A stretch of 64,000 bases of DNA, taken from contig CM065309.1 in NCBI GenBank assembly GCA_033032175.1, positions 21,018,001 to 21,082,000 of the forward strand. Direction: 5' to 3'. The notes beneath the pieces were generated by a model that worked only from the letters and a program-made list of their open reading frames with translations, was not told the origin of the DNA and did not search any database. The stretch comes from Saturnia japonica. Lineage: Eukaryota > Arthropoda > Insecta > Lepidoptera > Saturniidae. A program made the translations under genes and the position numbers. How positions within the stretch are numbered: position 1 is the stretch's first letter; each line of letters opens with the position of its first letter. Shown in pieces: positions 1-10,512 of the stretch.

Positions 1-63
1 ATCCTGCAATGCAATGAACCAAAAGAGAGTCACTGTGACGTGGCTATCACAAGTGGTCGCGCA

Positions 64-1086
64 TGTGGTGGTCGTGACCCAGTCGAGTACAGTTCCATAC
101 GACTCTGTTTGATTACTAGATATACACCGACTGATTCCGGAACGTGATACGCATAAGCGTGCCATTATGCAGGGTGTTACATCCGGTGTGTGGTGGTCGT
201 GAACCAGTTGAGTACAGTTCCATACTACCCTGTTTGATTACTGAATATACACCGATTGATTCCGGAACGTGATACGCATAAGCGTGTCACTATGCCGGGT
301 GTTACATCCGGTGTATGGTGGTCGTGACCCAGTCGAGTACAGTTCCATACTACTCTGTTTGATTACTAGATATACACCGACTGATTCCGGAACGTGATAC
401 GCATAAGCGTGCCATTATGCCGGGTGTTACATCCGGTGTATGGTGGTCGTGAACCAGTTGAGTACAGTTCCATACTACCCTGTTTGATTACTGAATATAC
501 ACCGATTGATTCCGGAACGTGATACGCATAAGCGTGTCACTATGCCGGGTGTTACATCCGGTGTATGGTGGTCGTGAACCAGTTGAGTACAGTTCCATAC
601 TACCCTGTTTGATTACTGAATATACACTGACTGATTCCGGAACGTGATACGCATAAGCGTGTCACTATGCCGGGTGTTACATCCGGTGTATGGTGGTCGT
701 GAACCAGTTGAGTACAGTTCCATACTACCCTGTTTGATTACTGAATATACACCGACTGATTCCGGAACGTGATACGCATAAGCGTGTCACTATGCCGGGT
801 GTTACATCCGGTGTATGGTGGTCGTGAACCAATTGAGTACAGTTCCATACTACCCTGTTTGATTACTGAATATACACTGACTGATTCTGGAACGTGATAC
901 GCATAAGCGTGTCACTATGCCGGGTGTTACATCCGGTGTATGGTGGTCGTGAACCAATTGAGTACAGTTCCATACTACCCTGTTTGATTACTGGATATAC
1001 ACCGACTGATTCCGGAACGTGATACGCATAAGCGTGCCACTATGCAGGGTGTTAAACCTTATGTGTGGTGGTCGTGACCCAATCGA
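64..1086. repeat. 125-bp tandem satellite array, about 8 units
   Basis: The anchor GGTCGTGA recurs so that its GTCGT falls at 71, 196, 321, 446, 571, 696, 821, 946 and 1071, which is exactly 125 bp each time with no indels. Two unit types alternate at first: type A (GACCCAGTCGAG, TACTAGATA, GCCATTATGC) in units 1 and 3, type B (GAACCAGTTGAG, TACTGAATA, GTCACTATGC) in units 2 and 4. This makes a 250-bp dimer; units 5-8 are type-B derivatives. The period is not a multiple of three, so no reading frame runs through. The array decays at both ends, so the whole array lies inside the window. Confidence 0.95.
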
Positions 1087-2170
1087 CACCATCGTCGTTT
1101 TTTTCCATCCAGCCAATTAATAATTTATATCAATCTTTTTAAAAAAAATACTAATGTCAATTATTCCAAGTATAATATAACAGAGAAAGTTCTGAAAACC
1201 TACATATAAATATATAAGGAAACAATTTAATATATTCGTTGAATATTGCCGCGGGTCGCTCATTACTTTCGTCTTACTTGACTGTTTGTTCCACTTTCGG
1301 CTTGATAATTTTAGCTTTTACACTTTTTTTTCTCAATACATGAGTAGATCAGACTTAATATAAAATTATAATTTATGAAAAATTTTCTTGATGGGTTTCA
1401 TCAATATTCAAATAGAGGATATCAAAATATGTATCCTAAAATATTAGCCTTTAATATTATTTATTTGAGATCGTACTCGTACCCTTCAATTCCATTTCCC
1501 ATACAGAACGAGAATCAACATTTTTTTGATGCATTTTGTTTATTTTCTTATAAACTAATATATAATAATGAACGATATATAGATGTAAGGTACAAAGAAA
1601 TGGAACGTATTTATTTAAGAAAAGGATAGTTTATTTAAGTTTTGCAAGTATGAAAGAGTAAACGAATGAAGAGAATGACAGGAAGTGTGTAAGTGAGATA
1701 GTTTATATATATTGTAATTAGTGTAAGAGGGAAAGAGAATAAAACGAATATGGTGTCAACCAAGTCTTTTTATTTACATAGATATGTAATGCTGATCTAG
1801 ATTCAAAATATATTATATGTATATGAGTATGTATGTACTTTAATGTATATAGTATCCTTACCGCATAGTATGTAATGGTTTTGATTCAGTCCAGTGCAAA
1901 TGCTTCGCCGCCTTACAACTGACAACCAATTTATTTAATTATAAAAGGAAAAACACTATATAGGCAAAAGTAGAATAAACCACTCGATCCTTGGTACGGT
2001 GGCATATATTCATATTTCACTTTGCTTAATTCATATGCTAAATAGATTCAAGGGCTTTGTCGACCGTTCACTATTTTGTATAATATTTTATCAAAACTGA
2101 TGTTGTATTTACTGTCTTTGAATGTCTTTAAGTATTATAAAAATTGATTATGCATACTATAAGATAATCT
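1087..2170. other. AT-rich stretch, no gene recognised
   Basis: Holds homopolymer and AT-rich sequence and one 84-codon ORF at 1375-1629 (+) that matches no family I know and has no flanking gene signals. I see no coding, RNA or repeat feature that can be supported. Confidence 0.5.
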
Positions 2171-2179
2171 TATTTGGGC

Positions 2180-2490
2180 ACCATAAAAGAAAATTTTTTG
2201 TTCTTCCTCTTGTATTGGCGACGCAAAAAGCTCTTGCCAGTGTCAATGTTTTTAAGCCTTTGTAAAATTTTATTACATTTGCTTTTATTATTTTGCATTT
2301 AGCTCTCTTGTCAGAACTATCAAGGGAGTTTTTGTGAAATCTCAAAATGCATGTTTTCTGCTTTATATTTATAATCCACTTCACTTATGTACAACAACCA
2401 CGCAAAGCACTCACGATGTATATCACGCAAAATGCTGCCAGTATTACAAATTATAGGGTCAAAAAAGCTAAGTTAATGTCACTGTCACTA
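2180..2490 (+). repeat. dispersed repeat, 'CACTTGCCAGTG' family, copy 1
   Basis: Shares with the copies at 5.95, 22.8, 34.4 and 60.4 kb the order: a TTGGCGCCGCAAAA-like block, a CTTGCCAGTG block, a TCTTGTTAGAA block, TCTCAAAATGCATG, a TTTATAATCCACTTCAC block and ATATAGGGTC. The minus-strand ORF at 2157-2384 is a product of this repeat, not a gene. I cannot assign it to a named transposon superfamily. Confidence 0.7.
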
Positions 2491-2499
2491 TAAGTTTCG

Positions 2500-3080
2500 T
2501 TAATAAATCGAAATCGTTAATATGCTTCATGACCTTACCTATTGAAGAATCTAACAGTTAACAATATTATTCAAACAAACATCTATATGGCTTAGTGACT
2601 TTAAAACGTGGGTAAAGGATATAATATTTATATCCAGTGAATGTATTATTAATACTTCCATTGAAATAAAAACTTTGACACCGGCATATATTTCTGCGGC
2701 ACCAATTATTACAAAAAAAATACTAAGTGAAAAAAAGGATTACTTATGACCAAACATTATAACCTTTTGTCTTATTTTGATAATAAATCAAACAACTAAC
2801 GTACCTCCGGTCTGTTTCCGCTGTGACAAACTAACAAACAATCTAACACAAAGGATATGTAATGTTCGGTCCCTTCCGAGTCTCCTACATTCTTACTTTT
2901 GACTGAGCCGATTATTTATATTTATTAATTTACTAACATCTAACCCTCTATTGTGCTTTGGCCTATAATATAATGTTAGCGAAGTCCAAGTCGAAGATGA
3001 TTACCAGGCTTTGTTGAAAACCTATTACAGGGACCCTTATTGTTGCGTCGAATTCTTGAGTCTTTTTTTAGAACTGGTCT
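2500..3080. other. no gene seen
   Basis: AT-rich sequence with no ORF of note and no repeat shared with the rest of the window. Confidence 0.4.
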
Positions 3081-3084
3081 ATAC

Positions 3085-3185
3085 TGTCAGCCATAAGGGC
3101 CCTAGAGCCTTGGACGGCTTTTACAGCTTCATCGTAGCTTGGGGGCGAGCGCTTAGCAAACGCACGCAGATAATGCGTTATCTGA
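3085..3185 (+). repeat. dispersed repeat, 'GACGGCTTTTACAGC' family, copy 1
   Basis: The block GACGGCTTTTACAGCTTC followed by GGGGGCGAGCGCTTA recurs at 9.16 kb and, diverged, at 18.12 kb; the downstream half recurs at 21.8 kb. The copy here is short and truncated. Confidence 0.65.
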
Positions 3186-3189
3186 TATA

Positions 3190-3372
3190 GTTTGAGAGGG
3201 CTTCCACGTCCGACTTAAAATCAATATCATCATCATTATAACAATATTTAGGCTAACTGAGAGTTTTAGCCTAATGTTAGAAAACCTATGTATCTGACTA
3301 TCAAAAAAAAAATTTTTTTTTCGAATCCGATTGGTAGTTCCAAAGCTTAGTTTGTATAAACAAACAAAAAAA
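3190..3372 (+). repeat. dispersed repeat, 'CCTAATGTTAGA' family, copy 1
   Basis: Blocks TCCGACTTA, TGAGAGTT, AGCCTAATGTTAGA, ATCTGACTAT, GAATCCGA and TAGTTCCAAA occur in the same order at 29.57-29.75 kb and, inverted, at 6.25-6.48 kb. The long A/T runs near 3304-3320 lie inside it. Confidence 0.7.
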
Positions 3373-4366
3373 CTTTTCCAATATTATAATATTAAATTTA
3401 TATTTTATTTAATCAAATTTGATTACAGATATTACTGAACGCTATTTCATTCCGTAAAAAGATTTTAATTACTCTCAATTTGGGTCTAAAGAAATTTTAC
3501 TTCAAAATTTTTACGTAAAGGATGCCGACGTTTGTCTTACAGTACTCCCACTAATGTCATAATTTAATACAATCTTATATTAGAATCATTATCTGAAGTG
3601 TTCGCAGAATTTCGTCTGCCGGCTATAAAATTGAAACGGGCCTCGTATATTAAACGTTCGATTGGGAATAAATCGGATTTCGCATTAGCTTGATGTATGG
3701 AGTGACGCCTCGGTGAAAGACCATTGATTTGTTAAGGCGACAAACTTTTACCTCTTTAAAAACAATTTATTATTTATTAAATAATATATATTTAAAATGT
3801 CAATGAATTTTAATGTCTTTAGATATGTTGAAATAGTTTTATCTCATCATAAAATTAATAGAAGCATATGAAATATTCATTACCTGTCATGATGGACTTT
3901 AAAGCCTATATTTATATACTGATATTATTATAGGTGTATACAGTTTAGATTTTGGTAGGTTTATATATAGTGTTATACAATAAACTAGCGGTACGTCCGC
4001 AACTGCATAAGCATTTGTTACCCAGTAATTATTTTGTTCCAGTAATTTTATTTTTACTCGTATTATTTAACAATATATAAATTTAAGCTACACAAATGAA
4101 TGTAAACAAGTATCATAATTATAAATGTCGATGAATTAACAAACTATTATTCAGTTTTATGTGAAATTACACTCTAAAAAGTGTCAATTTGTTTTAGGAA
4201 AATGTAAATATGAAAAAGGAATTATAATTAGGTAATTATAATTTTTTATATTAAACATCACTTTATATGTATTAAGTATTATTTTATTGTCTTATAAAAG
4301 TACTTTATAACATAATATTAGACTACCGACCTAAGTAGCTAAAGTATAATTTATCTGCTTTATCTT
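3373..4366. other. AT-rich stretch, no gene recognised
   Basis: Low-complexity AT-rich sequence with only very short ORFs. Nothing supportable was seen. Confidence 0.4.
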
Positions 4367-4640
4367 TTATATAATGTACATCCAAGTAGACTGCGGCCTG
4401 CCTCGTCCTCTTTTTCCATTAGCCATGGAAAGGCACTTCCTCACAACGTGGTTTATGGGTCTTCGTATTACGTGTCCATACCATCTCAGGCTGGACTCGG
4501 AAAATTTTTCAATAATGGGCACTAACTTAACACTACCCCTTATAAATTCGTTTCGCACTTTGTCTTTAAGTGTGACTCTACCCACCCAACGGAACATGCG
4601 CATTTCACTGGTGATAAGTTTTGTTTATGAATTTTCTTAG
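4367..4640 (-). pseudogene. LINE fragment, C-terminal end of an RTE-type reverse transcriptase ORF
   Basis: The minus-strand frame reads ITSEMRMFRWVGRVTLKDKV, then RNEFIRGS, LRWYGHVIRR and RGRGRPQSTW. These blocks, in this order, are the familiar tail of insect RTE-like LINE proteins: the (T)EMRMLRW motif, the RLRWYGHV motif and the GRGRP(K)xxW motif that follow the RT palm. Only about 80 codons remain, so the copy has lost its endonuclease and RT core and cannot move. The Met at 4603 is internal to the family protein and not a true start, because the homology continues upstream of it. The overlapping plus-strand ORF (4374-4640) is an antisense shadow. Assignment to the LINE class is firm; the exact clade is from memory of the family. 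Confidence 0.8.
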
Positions 4641-5365
4641 AAGCCTATGATTAACTGCCGTAGAGTAAAACTAATCTCACTAAAGATATTTAGAGATACA
4701 ATTAAATGTAAATATAAATGTGTTACCCTATATATTTCATTATTTAACAAATGGAGACACTTATATATTATATCAAATATCTATTTAGTATCATGAAAGT
4801 TTTATGTAAAATGTAACTATTTAGTACGAAGTATAAAATTTTTGTTTTATTTGTTAAAGTCTCTGCCTTAAATGAAAATATGATTACCCAGTTGTCAAAG
4901 ACTAACGCGAAGCGCGACGGCGCGGGCACGGGCGTCTCCTTCTTGATTTATGGATTAATGTGAATGTGCTCTGTTTGATTATTTATTTGACAAACTGCTC
5001 CCAGGATTATTTAGTTGTTTGAAAAAACTAATAAATTTTTATCCAATCTTTACTAATAATATATCTCCAGATACTAAGAAGTTAATAAATGGGGATTCTT
5101 TTTTGTTAGGCAAACAGGGATTAGAATATTTTTTAATTATTTTTATGAATACTTAATTTGTCGGTTAAATACCCGGATTTTGTGGCAAGTGTAGACCGTA
5201 ATACAATCCTAGATATTCAGCTGCCGGGAGATGATTTCTATCAAAATTTACTGTTACCAGAGTGAGCTAGAGAGTCACGGCGCGGCGATGACCACAAGTT
5301 AGTTAATATTTTTTTCATATTTAACTTGATGTAATCACCTCAATTTGAACCTCAAATGACAACCT
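4641..5365. other. no gene seen
   Basis: AT-rich sequence with a small GC-rich patch at about 4905-4935 and no supportable coding or RNA feature. Confidence 0.4.
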
Positions 5366-5369
5366 TTTT

Positions 5370-5500
5370 ACCTGATTGCGACAAAGGAGTGTTATGTTTT
5401 TCGAGAGTATATATGTGGCTATGTACGGCTTAATGGATTTTAGCTTACGAGGTGTCGTTAGATTCGTCTTTATTATGGGAGGATCGTATCAATATTAGAC
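5370..5500 (+). repeat. dispersed repeat, 'TTACGAGGTGTCGTTA' family, copy 1
   Basis: CCTGATTGCGACAAAGGAG, then TGGATTTTAGCTTACGAGG and TCGTTAGATTCGTCTT match a second copy at 30.54-30.66 kb with only scattered differences. Confidence 0.7.
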
Positions 5501-5524
5501 AACTTTATTTCTATAATAATTAAA

Positions 5525-5879
5525 ACTAGCGATCGCCCTAAGGTCGAAATTCGACCAGCGACTTTTTGATCATAGACTATTTTCTGTTTGATATTTACAG
5601 TATTCATGAACCTAAACAATGAGTATTATCTACATCACTTTTCGTAGAGTGACAATGTTAATATTTTGGGGGGTCTAAGTTCAATGGTACTGGACGTGTT
5701 AGGATTCGTAGTATTAACTTATTTTATTTAATATATTTGTAACAGATATTATAGATAAATTTTAACTTTCTATATTTCTTCTTCATATAAACTTTAACCA
5801 TGCCAAGTCTCAGTCTTCCGTGCACGCTATTCGCTTAAAAAGGGGTAAAAAGGTTTTGCTTCACATATTAATATAGAGA
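5525..5879 (-). mobile_element. Helitron-like non-autonomous element B, copy 1
   Basis: Read on the minus strand the unit starts TCTCTATATTAATATGTGAA and ends GGGCGATCGCTAGT. A 5' TC and a 3' CTAGT without inverted repeats or target duplication are Helitron hallmarks. Related copies lie at 7829-8195, 36153-36384, 42594-42870, 51712-52265 and 59741-60104. About 355 bp, with no coding capacity, so it depends on a helper Rep/helicase. Confidence 0.75.
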
Positions 5880-5949
5880 TGACTTGAAGATTGAACATTT
5901 TGAAACCTTTTTTTTTTTTATTTGAAACTTTTATTCAATAAGTCTGTGC

Positions 5950-6150
5950 ATCCCTGCTCTAAGAAGTTTTTGTGATATCTCAAAATGCATGTTCCCAATT
6001 CATCATATTTATAATCCACTTCACGTACGCATAATAATCAAAATATATTAATTAAAATTTCATTAATAATACATATTATAGAGTCAAAGAACTTATCTTA
6101 ATGATTAAAATAAAAACCACATTAATGGGAACTCAAAATCCCGCCAAAAT
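5950..6150 (+). repeat. dispersed repeat, 'CACTTGCCAGTG' family, copy 2 (partial)
   Basis: Only the 3' half is present: ATATCTCAAAATGCATGTTC, the TTTATAATCCACTTCACGTA block and TCCCGCCAAAA. The 5' CTTGCCAGTG part is missing. Confidence 0.6.
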
Positions 6151-6244
6151 CTCCTTCGATACTTTTTTTTATCGTTATATGTTTTTGTTAAACTATTTCT
6201 ATGAACAAAAGACATAATCTATACTATATTATAATATAATAAAG

Positions 6245-6478
6245 CGAAAGAGTTTTTTGTTTGTTTGTTAGTTTGTTCAAACACTCTATAATCTCTGGAA
6301 CTACCAGTCACATTCGAAAAATTCTTTTTGTTTATGATAGCCAGACTCCTGAATAATAATATAAATGATCTAACGTTAGGCTACAACTGTCAGCTAGCTT
6401 TAAATATTGATTTTTGTTAAGTAAGTCGGAAGTGAAAGTGTTCCCGAACTCCTTTATCCGCGCTCGCTGGCGTAATAG
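6245..6478 (-). repeat. dispersed repeat, 'CCTAATGTTAGA' family, copy 2
   Basis: Inverted copy of the family at 3.2 and 29.6 kb: GAACTACCAGTC, CTAACGTTAGGCTACAACT and AAGTCGGAAGTGAAAG are reverse complements of its blocks. Confidence 0.6.
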
Positions 6479-6479
6479 T

Positions 6480-7205
6480 TAATGATACGATAATACAATG
6501 TTCCACAATAATATTGGTCCTTAGTATATCTAAAAAATATTCGCGATAGCATATGCCTATCTCTTATACATAAAACCACAACAAAGTATTTATGAGCATT
6601 ATTTTTCGGCACGGATCGTATATGAATCCTTACTGACAAAAATTACTTCATTATAAAGACAATTTTATAAAGTTAAATTTTGTACTTTAGGTACAGTATA
6701 TTATTTGGATATATAGTTAAGGAGATAATAATTTTTTTTAATAATTTGTACTAGCAGGAAATGAGAACAATTGTGATAGGCTACATGGGTGTGATGGTGT
6801 TGGGGTATTTGACGGATAAAATTAACACGGATGAAACCGCGGAGCACATCTAGTAAAATATAAAATCTATAAAATAATAAAACCTGTACCAATCGCGCGG
6901 GTGTAATTTTGTATAGAATATTTCTTATCTACGTGGACGAACCCAGTGAAGGAACCACTATATTATATGAAGCCGTAAACAGACATATTTCCCTTCGCTT
7001 TGGTACATCTCTGTTATCTTTAAAACAATATTTCAATTATTGTCAATATTTTATTGCTATCGGCGTAACGGTTGGGGTCTATTAACCCTCATAACGACAT
7101 TTCAGAATAAATTTAGCCGAAACAATATTTCTGCGAAAATCGAACTTGAAACGTGTGATCGTTTATCGGTAAAGAGAACTGTGAGGCCTTTAAACTATTA
7201 GGAAC
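6480..7205. other. no gene recognised
   Basis: Short minus-strand ORFs at 6454-6639 and 6701-6892 have no recognisable domain or neighbour support. I see no other feature. Confidence 0.4.
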
Positions 7206-7571
7206 CTAAAAATAAACCAAATTGATTTTCACTAAAATACTTTTAATCCTAGCATGATGTGAAGCCGTGATGAGAAAACACAGGTGTAACTCTTCACCAC
7301 CGCTCATATATTTAAGGCCTACCAGCAATACGCATGTGGCGACATCTACATAGCGACACATAGCGACATCTATCGAGCCACATAAGACGCATCCTACTAT
7401 CCTACATTGCGCTATAGAAATTAACTCTTCAATTGAGTATATATATACAAGAACCCGACTACAACCGTTGGGCAGCTGCCCGCCAGACATAACACCCGTC
7501 TGGTCGGAGGATCCTCCCTTTGCAATAGTTCTTCCACACGCACCTTCGGTGAGACAAGGGCAAAATTGCAC
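7206..7571 (-). other. unrecognised 121-codon ORF
   Basis: A comparatively long open frame for this AT-rich region. It contains a Gly/Ser-rich N-terminal third (KGGSSDQTGVMSGG) and a stretch encoded by near-repeated GATGTCGCTATG / GATGTCGCCACATG units (7328-7375). No signal peptide, catalytic motif or known domain was identified. The local internal repetition and lack of any neighbour argue for transposon or low-complexity origin rather than a real gene. A real small exon cannot be excluded. Confidence 0.2.
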
Positions 7572-7828
7572 ATTTTGTAATTTTTCATGATAGAAATTGG
7601 TTCTGCTAATATTGCTCTAGTTCTTTGTAATTGTAACTTAATTAATTTTACCTATTTATTACAACTGCGTCCTTGATATACCGATGGTGTCAATTGTACC
7701 CACGTCTTACCGAAGGTGCGAATATATTTAAGTACCTACTTATCTATGCTATATTAAAGCAAAGCGGCAGTATTTATCGGAGATGTTATATGGACGCATA
7801 ATGTAGGAGATAATGGAAAATTAAAATA

Positions 7829-8195
7829 ACTAGCGATCGCCCTAAGCTCGAAATTCGACCAGAGACGTTTTGATCATAGTCTATTTTCTGTTTGACATTT
7901 GCAGTATTCATGATCCTAAACAATTAGTATTATCTACATCACTTGCTGTCACTTTTCATTGAATGACAATGTAAATATTTTGGGGGTTCTAAGTTCAATG
8001 GCACTTGTCGGGTTAGAATTCGCAGTATTAATTTATTTTATTTAATATATTAGTAACAGATATTATAGATAAATTTTAACTTTCAGCACTCTTTCTCCAT
8101 ATAAACTTTAACCATGCCAAATATCAGTCTTCCATGTACGCAATACGCTTAAAAACGGGTAGAAAGCTTTGCTTCACGTATTAATATATATATAT
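7829..8195 (-). mobile_element. Helitron-like element B, copy 2
   Basis: Nearly the same as copy 1: the 3' end GGGCGATCGCTAGT (minus strand) lies at 7829 and the 5' TATTAATACGTGAAGC block at about 8180. It is the most complete relative of the 5.5-kb copy. Confidence 0.75.
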
Positions 8196-8334
8196 TAAAC
8201 ACTCGGCTCGATAGAACAGGGTGGAGTGATAACCAATATAATTATTATTATATGAAATGTTACTATAAATATGGTTTATTTTGAAGTATTAGGAATTATC
8301 AGGTAGTGATTATTTATAAATGATACGCGAATAA

Positions 8335-8425
8335 AGCAGATCGCAGCCAAATAAGCTTGTGTTGTGTTCCCGCGGTGAGTACGATTTTCAAAAGTCCTCG
8401 GGGTATTATATCCTTTACAAAGGAG
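8335..8425 (+). repeat. dispersed repeat, 'GTGTTGTGTTCC' family, copy 1
   Basis: GCAGCCAAATAAGCTTGTGT, GTTCCCGCGGTGAGTA and CCTCGGGGTA match the copy at 10.40-10.50 kb (CTCGTGTTGTGTTCCTGCGG). Confidence 0.55.
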
Positions 8426-9150
8426 TGATACTTATGGTATTACATTACATTTTCATTGATTCTCCGCTCCTATTGGTCGTAGCATTACCTATAGTCTATA
8501 GCCTTCCTTGATAATGGGCGAATTTTTTTCCATTCGAACCAACCAAACAAACTCTTAAGCTTTATAATGTTCGTATAGATTACTACCATTAATTTTTTTC
8601 CATATTATTATCCAAAAACAAAAACTTTTTGGAATTTTTTGGAAGAGGGACACTTGACTCTAAATAAAATCAAGACTTCAAATCTGAGTAGTTTTAAGCT
8701 ATAATCGAATCCCTGAATCGAAAAATGATGTTCACACACTTGCACTATTTTTGAACGATCTATCCAACGACACCCCACATGAACGGATAAACGAGAAAAA
8801 AATCATTCCCACTTTACGTGTAGGGGATTTCCCTAAACATTTTTTTTTTTTTCAGATAACCGTCGGATCCCTAAAAATTATGAAAAATCGTAGATATGGA
8901 ATATTTACGATGCGCGCGCAACTTGTAACAAAAAATCTACACCATGAAATTCGTTGCTAAGCTTCTTGTTTTATTGTGATGAAGATACATAGTCACTCTC
9001 GATGTTATTTATCACATTAACAAAAGCAAAACATATACCTACTAATTATATTGTACCACTGTCAAGAACTAACTACATTAAAACAAGAAGCAGAACCGAG
9101 TAAGCCAGCAATTTAATTCTCTAGAGAGATAGCGTTATTTTTTTCCATCT
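8426..9150. other. no gene recognised
   Basis: A 69-codon ORF at 8751-8960 (+) is encoded partly by A/T runs and has no recognisable domain. Otherwise AT-rich non-coding. Confidence 0.4.
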
Positions 9151-9159
9151 GACTATCAT

Positions 9160-9360
9160 ATGAGCCATAAAGGTCTCTGTAGCCTCAGACGGCTTTTACA
9201 GCTTCACCGGGCTTGGGGGCGAGCGCTTAAGGCACTCAGCCGTGAAAGTTGTCACACAAGCGTGCCAAGGTGGCCTAACCTCGACTTGTATTGTTGTCGT
9301 AGTTGCAAATAAGTCACGAGCTGGCTAATTACTTATCTATAGTTTGAGCTAACTATACTT
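9160..9360 (+). repeat. dispersed repeat, 'GACGGCTTTTACAGC' family, copy 2
   Basis: About 200 bp with the order GACGGCTTTTACAGCTTCAC, GGGGGCGAGCGCTTAAGGCA, GTGCCAAGGTGGCCTAACC and ACGAGCTGGCTAATT, matching 18.11-18.30 kb almost throughout. Confidence 0.7.
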
Positions 9361-9765
9361 AAATAAAAGAAGAAACATGCTTTAACCTATAAATTCATAA
9401 TCTGCCAATTTTCCAAGCCAAAAAGAAAAAGGGTCCTTTACAGAACCTAGGTACCCGTGGCATAGATTCATTTAGAACTTCGTAGTTGATTTTCTTTAAT
9501 TTTCTTTTTTAATTTTTCTATGTGTGAAAATTTGTAATTTGTCTTCTTTTTCGATTAATGTTATGGCAGTTCAGTCGAACACAAATACCATATGATCCTC
9601 CAAATGGATTACGATTGAGGTGTATTGAGAAAAATTCGTTCTTTACGATAGTATTTAATATCCCTTATAATTATATTTGCAAGCCAATTTATATTGTTAA
9701 AAATGAATTCACCTATAAAAATCTCAATATTCAAATAATTTCTGTTTTGCATATTAAAATTTAAC
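9361..9765. other. no gene recognised
   Basis: AT-rich; the 68-codon ORF at 9558-9764 (+) has no recognisable feature. Confidence 0.4.
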
Positions 9766-9769
9766 CGTG

Positions 9770-10025
9770 GAAAGAGACAATACATTGCCGCGCAAAAAGC
9801 TTTCCAGGTATCGCCGGATGTGACCTGCCGGAAACGGCAGTATCCATGGCAACGGACGCTCGTTTAATATTCGCAATTGACGGTTATTGCCGTCTCTTTC
9901 ACGCGCTATGTTTCAGAGTGAGTGGTTTTAAAGTGAAAATTGAGCGCGGCCTCAATGACGGTACAGGACAGGAAACAATACTCGATGTCGTGAATTAATG
10001 ACTCGCGGGCGGGCGGCAGGGTTGT
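9770..10025. other. GC-richer, apparently single-copy island
   Basis: About 250 bp clearly richer in G+C and CpG than its surroundings (GCCGCGCAAAAAGC, TGCCGGAAACGGCAGTAT, GGCGGGCGGCAGGG) and not repeated elsewhere in the window. It contains TGCCGGAAACGGCA, a near-perfect inverted repeat at 9826-9839. It could be a regulatory element or untranslated exon of an unseen gene, but the sequence alone does not show which. Confidence 0.3.
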
Positions 10026-10246
10026 GCAACATTTGGTTTCGCTGCAAATAATAATCAAGACTAATAATAAATTCAACTAATCAATTAATCATAAATTGAA
10101 TTTATCTAATTTTTATTTAATTAATAAAATTATTGATTAAAGAAGAAAAAACATAGTGAGGGAACCTGAACGCTCAAAATATGCTCTCGTAGTAATGCTA
10201 TGTAGCAGAAATTAAACATATAAATATTGCTTGGCGTTTTTCCTAT

Positions 10247-10290
10247 GTAAGGAAGGTCCTTTGCCCAGTAGTGGAATGTCCACTAATTGG
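10247..10290 (+). mobile_element. RTE-like LINE 3'-end scrap
   Basis: GGTCCTTTGCCCAGTAGTGG resembles the 'CCTTTGCCCAGCAGTGG' tail that ends many lepidopteran RTE-type LINE fragments. A similar scrap lies at about 28150-28185 and an inverted one at 22.44 kb. Confidence 0.5.
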
Positions 10291-10399
10291 TATAACTATT
10301 TAACATATTATTTTTAACAGTTTTTTTTTTACGTTAAAGCATGCTTAAAGTTAAGTGGTATGAGAAGTTGGGCACAGAGAAATGTCTTTTTTGATTTAG

Positions 10400-10512
10400 C
10401 CCTAGATTGTAGCCAAATATCCTCGTGTTGTGTTCCTGCGGTGAATAAGATTTTTAGAGATCTTTGGGGTAAGGGGTTCAAGGTCGGCACCATGCTTGCA
10501 ATACCTATTACA
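10400..10512 (+). repeat. dispersed repeat, 'GTGTTGTGTTCC' family, copy 2
   Basis: Matches 8335-8425 over TAGCCAAATATCCTCGTG, TGTTGTGTTCCTGCGGTGA and CTTTGGGGTA. The minus-strand ORF at 10329-10523 runs through this repeat and is not a gene. Confidence 0.55.

Noticed and set aside
64..1086. Regular repeats resembling a CRISPR array
   Set aside because: The whole 125-bp period is repeated with no unique spacers, and the genome is clearly eukaryotic. It is a satellite.
7206..7571. 121-codon ORF as a secreted or membrane protein
   Set aside because: No signal peptide, inconsistent hydrophobicity and local repeat-driven sequence. Kept only as an unrecognised ORF.
8751..8960. 69-codon ORF as a small gene
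   Set aside because: It spans a T12 run and has no domain or conserved context visible.
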